Shown here piece by piece: positions 59,461-64,000 of a DNA stretch of 64,000 nucleotides. Origin of the DNA: an uncultured bacterium (GTDB lineage: Bacteria > Actinomycetota > Coriobacteriia > Coriobacteriales > Coriobacteriaceae); the NCBI GenBank assembly GCA_905215065.1, contig CAJMOF010000006.1, positions 1 to 64,000 of the forward strand, written 5' to 3'. The notes beneath the pieces are model-generated. The model was not told the DNA's origin, made no database searches, and saw only the letters and a list, made by a program, of their open reading frames with translations. The position numbers and the translations under genes were made by a program. How positions within the stretch are numbered: position 1 is the stretch's first letter; each line of letters starts with the position of its first letter.

Positions 59461-61089
59461 CTACTCCTTATCAAACGAAACGTCGGCGGCGGGAAGCTCA
59501 ATCGTAAAGACCGAGCCGTGCGGGGCCGCCGCGGCAACCCCTATGCTACCGCCATGTGCCAGCGCAATGGAGCGGCAGAGCGAAAGCCCCAAGCCCACAC
59601 TGCGGCAGCTGTCGGCCAGGCCATGGTTGGCGGTGTAGAACGACTCAAAGATTCGCTCGCGGTCCTCGGGCGCAATGCCCGGGCCGTCATCGGCCACCGA
59701 GCACGCCACGTATCCGTCGTCGACGCCAATCGAGATCACGATATGCGAATCCGAGGGCGTATAGGTGATGGCGTTGTTCACCAGGTTGACCACCAGCTGC
59801 ACCATCAGGCGCGCGTCGACGTTGACGAGCGCCGGCTCATCGCACGCCACCACCTTGAGGTCGTGCTCGCGCACGGCCGGGTTCACGTGGCGCAGCGCCT
59901 CCTCGACGATATCGTCCATAAGCTCGAGCGTGGTCGACAGGCGCATACCGCCACCCTCGAGCTTGGTGATGGCGAGCAGATTCTCGACGGTAGCGTTGAG
60001 CCATTGCGCATCCGAGCGAATGGATAGGAGCATGCCGCGGCGCGTCTGGTCGTCGAGCACGGCCGTGCCGGTCGAGCCCTGGTCGAGCAACACGTCGGCA
60101 TTACCCGAAATACTGGTGAGCGGCGTACGCAGGTCGTGCGAGATGGAGCGCAGCAAGTTGGCACGCAGCTGTTCGTTTTTGGCGAGCACCGCCGCTTCCT
60201 CGCGAGCCTCCATGGCGCGGGCGCGATCGAGCGCCAGCTCGCCTTCGCTCACGATGGCATCGGCAAGCGTCCGCTCCTCGGGCGTCAGCGCATCGGGCTC
60301 GGCGACAATGGCGAACACCCCCACCACCGAGGCGGGATCACCCGCGCGCACCATGGTGTCGCCCGAGCGCACGGTCAGGTATATGCCGTAGAACGCCGAG
60401 GCGCCATAGGTGGCATCGAGCGGCGTTCCCACATAGGCGGACGCCGAGAGCCGCGGCGGCATCTGCGGCGCCAGCTGGTGTACCGGCGCGGCATCGCCCA
60501 CGGCCGTGTACGTCGTGCGCGGCAGCAGGTCATCGTTATCGGCATCGGCGCTATACCACACGACCGGACAGTCCGAAAGACGCGCCAGCTGCGTTGCCAT
60601 AGCGTGCACAATCTGTTGCTGGTCGCCACACCGCTGCAGCATGCGGTTGGTCTCGAGCACCATCTGCGTGCGACGGTCGCTGGCGGCGGCCTGCGCCAAG
60701 GCGCGGCGCAGGGCCAGCGCGATCGAGCTCGATACGAGCGAGACCGCAAACATAATGAAGAACATGCCGGGATAGACGCGGTCGATAAACGACAGCGCGT
60801 AGCGCGGGTCGACAAACAAGAAGTTGTAGAGCGCCACGGCGGCAGCCGAGCTCAGCAGGCAGTACAGGCGGCTCCAGGTAAAGAAAGCGCACAGCTGCAC
60901 GGCGAACACATAGACGATCATGATGCTCGGCGCGAGCCCCGGATGGTCGAGCAGCGCGCCCACAATCGTCGCCGCGACCAGCAGCCCCGCCGATACGCAG
61001 GCGTCATACAGAGGGCTGCGACGCGTCAGCGTTGTGCGCCGCCACCAAAAGTTCTCGGCAATATCGCCGTCCGCATGGACGTCCATCAT
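59461..61089 (-). CDS. KdpD-like sensor histidine kinase lacking the N-terminal KdpD domain
   Basis: The 542-residue protein starts directly with the four-helix DUF4118 membrane domain (about 25-125), followed by a GAF-like region (about 150-290), the H-box SISHDLRTPLTS (phospho-His near residue 325), and ATPase boxes N (VVNLVNNAITY) and G (DDGPGIAPEDRERIF, GLGLSLCRSI). Full KdpD has about 400 more N-terminal residues (KdpD and USP domains) that bind c-di-AMP or sense K+; these are absent. It forms a pair with the KdpE-like gene. M or the next codon can start; 61089 or 61086. Confidence 0.87.
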   Translation of the reverse strand: MMDVHADGDIAENFWWRRTTLTRRSPLYDACVSAGLLVAATIVGALLDHPGLAPSIMIVYVFAVQLCAFFTWSRLYCLLSSAAAVALYNFLFVDPRYALSFIDRVYPGMFFIMFAVSLVSSSIALALRRALAQAAASDRRTQMVLETNRMLQRCGDQQQIVHAMATQLARLSDCPVVWYSADADNDDLLPRTTYTAVGDAAPVHQLAPQMPPRLSASAYVGTPLDATYGASAFYGIYLTVRSGDTMVRAGDPASVVGVFAIVAEPDALTPEERTLADAIVSEGELALDRARAMEAREEAAVLAKNEQLRANLLRSISHDLRTPLTSISGNADVLLDQGSTGTAVLDDQTRRGMLLSIRSDAQWLNATVENLLAITKLEGGGMRLSTTLELMDDIVEEALRHVNPAVREHDLKVVACDEPALVNVDARLMVQLVVNLVNNAITYTPSDSHIVISIGVDDGYVACSVADDGPGIAPEDRERIFESFYTANHGLADSCRSVGLGLSLCRSIALAHGGSIGVAAAAPHGSVFTIELPAADVSFDKE

Positions 61090-61114
61090 CGCCCCGCCCC
61101 TCTCTCAAAAACAA

Positions 61115-61160
61115 AAACCACCACAAAGGGGACAGTTCACAGGCACCTTTGTGGTGGTTT
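61115..61160. repeat. Palindrome between kup and the sensor kinase gene
   Basis: Perfect 15-base arms AAACCACCACAAAGG / CCTTTGTGGTGGTTT with a 16-base centre (GGACAGTTCACAGGCA), followed by a further partial arm CCCCTTGTGGTGGTT. It is read in the leader of the sensor gene. Confidence 0.8.
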
Positions 61161-61196
61161 CCCCTTGTGGTGGTTCCAAGTGTATAGCCTTGCAGT

Positions 61197-63224
61197 CTAC
61201 GGGCGCTCGTCGGGAGCCAGGCGCTGCATCTTGCTCACGGCCTTAAACTTGGTGAACAGCGGCACGTACTCAAAGCTCACGTTGGAGTTCTCCAGGCCGT
61301 ACCAACGCGCGGGCGTGCCGGCGGCGCGGCGGATGATGTACTTGAGCGTGATGGCCGTGCGCTCGCTGGGCTCCACGTCGCTTTCGGGCGCCAGAAGCTT
61401 ACGGATCAGGACGAATTTGAACGTACCGATGTTGCCCGGATCCTTGTAGACCGAGTAGTCATGCGTCTGCGCCGGCAGCTCGCCGGTGGCAGCCAGGTCC
61501 TGAACGACCTGACGCAGGTAGGCATTGACGCGCTGGTTGATCTTGTAGCCCAGGTACAGATGCACGCGGAACACGTAGTCGGTGCCGAACGTCTCGACCG
61601 AATAGGCAAAGGTATGCGGCTCGTCCATGGTCTCGACGTTCACGAACCACCAGGCACGAGCGCGCTTGGGGTGCTTGTCCAAAATCGAGTAGACGATATC
61701 GCGGTCGATATAGTCGGTGTTGGTGTCCTTGGTCAGGTACACGATGTTGTCGCTCACGAGCTCGTAGCGATCGTCGTCGCGCAGGCGCTTGAGCTGCGGC
61801 AGATAGCTGCGCAGCGGCAGCAGCGTAAACTGGCGCTGCTCAACCGCCGTGCCGTTGTACCAGCACACCATGATGCCCATGATGAGCGCGGCCATAAGGA
61901 TGGTGAAATAGCCGCCGTGGAAGAACTTGGTGAGCGAGCTCACAAAGAAGAAGCCCTCGAGCATAAGGAAGAAGGCGGCAAAGATCCACGGCGCGACCTT
62001 GAGATTGCGCTCCACGTGCAGATAGAAGAAGAGCAGCATTGTCGTGCACATCATGGTCAGGGTAATGGCCAGGCCGTACGCGGCCTCCATGTGTGCCGAG
62101 TTCTGGAACAGCAGCACCACGACGACGCAGCCCACGAGCATGACGTTGTTGACCATGGGGATGTAGAGCTGGCCCTTGGTCTCGGCAGGATAGAAGACCT
62201 GCATATGCGGCATGAGGTCCAGGCGGCTGGCCTCGGACACCAGCGAGAATGCGCCGGTGATGAGCGCCTGCGAGGCGATGATGGCCGCGACGGTGGAAAG
62301 GCCGACGGCAAAGGGACGCAGGCCCGGGGCGAGCATCTGGTAGAAGGGGTTGAGGTCGGCGATGCCCATGAGCTCCGGGTTACCGGCGTTGTTGATAAGC
62401 CACGCGCCCTGGCCCATGTAGGACAGCAGCAGGCAGCACTTAACGAACGGCCAGGTGGCATAGATGTTGCCGCGGCCCACATGGCCCATGTCGGAATAGA
62501 GCGCCTCGGCACCGGTGGTAGCGAGGAAGCAGCTGCCCAAAATCATGATGCCCGCATGGTTGTTGGGGCTCAGCAGAAAAGCGATGCCACGCAACGGGTT
62601 GAGGCACAAAAGCACCGCGGGATACTGGCAGACAAAGAACAGGCCCGTGCCGCCCAGGAACAAAAACCACAGCGTCATGATGGGGCCGAAGGCGTGACCG
62701 ATCTTGGCCGTGCCGATGCGCTGCACCAAGAAGAGCGCGATGATGATGGCAAGCGTGATGGCGACGACACGACCCTGGTCGTCACCGAGCACGGCATGGA
62801 CCGCTGGGATGGTGCGCAGGCCCTCGATGGCCGTGGTGACGGTAACGGCAGGCGTCAGGATGCCGTCGGCGAGGAGCGCCGCGCCGCCCAGCATGGCGGG
62901 GATGATGAGCCACTTGCCGCAGCGCTTGACCAGGCTGTACAGGGCAAAGATGCCGCCCTCGCCGTGGTTGTCGGCGCGCAGCGAGATCAGCACGTACTTG
63001 ACAGTCGTCAGCAGCGTGACCGTCCACACGACAAGGGAGAGCGCGCCGAGCACGAACTCCTCCGTGACGCTTCCGATGCCGCCGTTGCCGGCAACGAGCG
63101 CCTTGGTTACATACATGGGGCTGGTGCCGATATCGCCATACACCACGCCCAGCGTGACGAGCATCGCCGAGATGCTCACAGGAATCGCAGCGTGCGAGGC
63201 TACTTCCTTTGCCTTTTGTTCCAT
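61197..63224 (-). CDS. kup: Low-affinity potassium transporter Kup
   Basis: K+/H+ symporter in the cytoplasmic membrane. The 675-residue protein has 12 membrane segments in the first 460 residues (GVVYGDIGTSPMYV, the family signature; DNHGEGGIFALYSLV; TGAEALYSDMGHVG) and a long cytoplasmic C-terminus. The ATG at 63224 follows GGGAGGAAAC at some distance; a TTG six codons upstream lies inside that ribosome site and is rejected. It precedes the KdpDE-like pair on the same strand, suggesting joint control of K+ supply. Confidence 0.93.
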   Translation of the reverse strand: MEQKAKEVASHAAIPVSISAMLVTLGVVYGDIGTSPMYVTKALVAGNGGIGSVTEEFVLGALSLVVWTVTLLTTVKYVLISLRADNHGEGGIFALYSLVKRCGKWLIIPAMLGGAALLADGILTPAVTVTTAIEGLRTIPAVHAVLGDDQGRVVAITLAIIIALFLVQRIGTAKIGHAFGPIMTLWFLFLGGTGLFFVCQYPAVLLCLNPLRGIAFLLSPNNHAGIMILGSCFLATTGAEALYSDMGHVGRGNIYATWPFVKCCLLLSYMGQGAWLINNAGNPELMGIADLNPFYQMLAPGLRPFAVGLSTVAAIIASQALITGAFSLVSEASRLDLMPHMQVFYPAETKGQLYIPMVNNVMLVGCVVVVLLFQNSAHMEAAYGLAITLTMMCTTMLLFFYLHVERNLKVAPWIFAAFFLMLEGFFFVSSLTKFFHGGYFTILMAALIMGIMVCWYNGTAVEQRQFTLLPLRSYLPQLKRLRDDDRYELVSDNIVYLTKDTNTDYIDRDIVYSILDKHPKRARAWWFVNVETMDEPHTFAYSVETFGTDYVFRVHLYLGYKINQRVNAYLRQVVQDLAATGELPAQTHDYSVYKDPGNIGTFKFVLIRKLLAPESDVEPSERTAITLKYIIRRAAGTPARWYGLENSNVSFEYVPLFTKFKAVSKMQRLAPDERP

Positions 63225-63259
63225 AAGCCGGTTTCCTCCCAATTTTAACGTTCGACGGG

Positions 63260-63265
63260 ATTATA
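63260..63265 (-). promoter_or_regulatory. Probable -10 element of kup
   Basis: TATAAT on the minus strand about 36 bases before the kup ATG; no good -35 is seen at 16-18 bp. Confidence 0.45.
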
Positions 63266-63347
63266 TGTAATCAGCCCATATTTTAATGGCACCGTTTTCC
63301 CAGCTAGATAAACATTTATGCGGCCTTTAGGCCACCGCGGCGATATG

Positions 63348-63382
63348 GAATGTGACAAGGGGACGCCCCCTTTGTCACATTC
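63348..63382. repeat. Family A palindrome, copy 8
   Basis: GAATGTGACAAGGGGACG and complement (CCCCCTTTGTCACATTC), 35 bases, with a paired change in the central GGGG/CCCC, ending one base before the stop of the nitroreductase gene. Confidence 0.85.
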
Positions 63383-63383
63383 G

Positions 63384-64000
63384 TCATTTTCCGAGCCAGT
63401 TTTTGAACCACCACTTCATAGAGCGGCTCATCTCGGCCATAAAGGGACTCGTGTGTTTGCGGGTGTAGATGTCGACGACGCGCTCGCCCACCTCGCGGGC
63501 GTGCGGGCGAAACATCGCGTCCATCTCGGCCACCTGCGCATCCATGGTCGCAGCGTCGGCACGACAATAATGCTCCTCGTGCACCAGGTTCACCACGGGA
63601 TGCGCGATCGCCGGACGCTCCTTGCGGGGCGTGCCGATGATGAGCATCGACAGCGGCATGGTATAGGCAGGCAAGTCCAGCAGTGCGGCAACTTCCTCGG
63701 CGTTCTCGACAATATCGCCGATATAGCAGCTCCCCAGCCCCAGAGATTCGGCGGCGACCACGGCGTTTTGAGCGGCAATCACGGCATCCTGCGCCGCGAT
63801 GGCAAAGTCGCCCAAACCCGGCGCGCGGCGGGGCGCCTTGCCCATGCGCTCGACAAACTCGGGTTCAAAGCAGCCCACGTGCTCAAACAGATCGATCCAC
63901 TTGGCATAATCGACCACAAATATAAGTGCCCAGGGCGCCTTGGCGATCATGGGCTGGTGATCGCACAGGTCGGCCAGACGGTCCAGCGTAGCCTGCTCGC
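63384..64000 (-). CDS. Nitroreductase-family protein, truncated by the window end
   Basis: FMN-dependent NAD(P)H oxidoreductase of nitro compounds, quinones or flavins. The visible 205 residues match the family (the frame continues upstream of the ATG at 63950 as EQATLDRLADLCDHQP to the window edge, then APWALIFVVDYAKW, AAESLGLGSCYIGDI, IIGTPRKERP). The extended C-terminus (FRPHAREVGERVVDIYTRKH) is typical of the NfsA/FRP-like branch. The true start lies beyond 64000. Confidence 0.82.
   Translation of the reverse strand, partial: EQATLDRLADLCDHQPMIAKAPWALIFVVDYAKWIDLFEHVGCFEPEFVERMGKAPRRAPGLGDFAIAAQDAVIAAQNAVVAAESLGLGSCYIGDIVENAEEVAALLDLPAYTMPLSMLIIGTPRKERPAIAHPVVNLVHEEHYCRADAATMDAQVAEMDAMFRPHAREVGERVVDIYTRKHTSPFMAEMSRSMKWWFKNWLGK

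Noticed and set aside
63243..63347. c-di-AMP or other K+-related riboswitch ahead of kup
   Set aside because: The leader after the likely -10 is only about 30 bases, too short for such an aptamer, and no conserved core is visible.

Overview
The window is GC-rich, gene-dense bacterial DNA. Its content suggests a gut actinobacterium of the class Coriobacteriia, most likely Collinsella or a close relative. This is an inference from a complete F-type ATP synthase operon with a signal-like extension on subunit b, the protein composition, frequent GTG/TTG starts and the style of the intergenic repeats; no 16S rRNA or tRNA gene is present to confirm it.

Layout. 0-7.4 kb: phosphohexomutase, homocysteine methyltransferase with a DtxR-type regulator, peptidase T, an LCP cell-wall ligase and murA. 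7.4-14.4 kb: ATP synthase operon (atpI-like, B, E, F, H, A, G, D, C) with a clear promoter and terminator. 14.6-21.5 kb: upp, glpK, Sua5/TsaC, a HicAB toxin-antitoxin pair, prmC carrying a large acidic insertion, and prfA (PrmC methylates release factors). 21.7-28.3 kb: amino-acid/peptide ABC importer with an M20 peptidase, an aldose epimerase and a membrane protein. 28.4-35.7 kb: a DUF4143 ATPase, then a locus for non-oxidative decarboxylation of hydroxyaromatic acids (LpdD-Nudix fusion, DASS transporter, UbiD/LpdC-like, UbiX, MerR). 35.9-42.2 kb: MFS transporter, tyrosine phosphatase, second DUF4143 ATPase, pyridoxal kinase and an IS110-type element. 42.3-46.6 kb: MarR plus a heterodimeric ABC exporter. 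46.9-51.3 kb: LysR, SDR, MFS and Gfo/Idh/MocA genes of unknown substrate. 51.7-64 kb: Tex, transaldolase, HAD phosphatase, RlmKL-like methyltransferase, Kup with KdpDE-like regulators, and a nitroreductase cut by the window end.

Two things stand out. First, the UbiD/UbiX locus includes one protein that joins an LpdD-like prenyl-flavin chaperone domain to an isopentenyl-diphosphate-isomerase-like Nudix domain whose usual catalytic Cys position is Ala. UbiX needs a dimethylallyl phosphate to make prenyl-FMN, so this fusion may couple supply of the prenyl donor to cofactor delivery. A MerR-type dyad lies in its promoter region and a MerR gene closes the cluster. Second, the intergenic spaces hold many families of long palindromes, most of them touching a stop codon. 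One family carries a nested hairpin whose loop is exactly inverted between two otherwise near-identical copies, and the IS110 element has split a member of another family.
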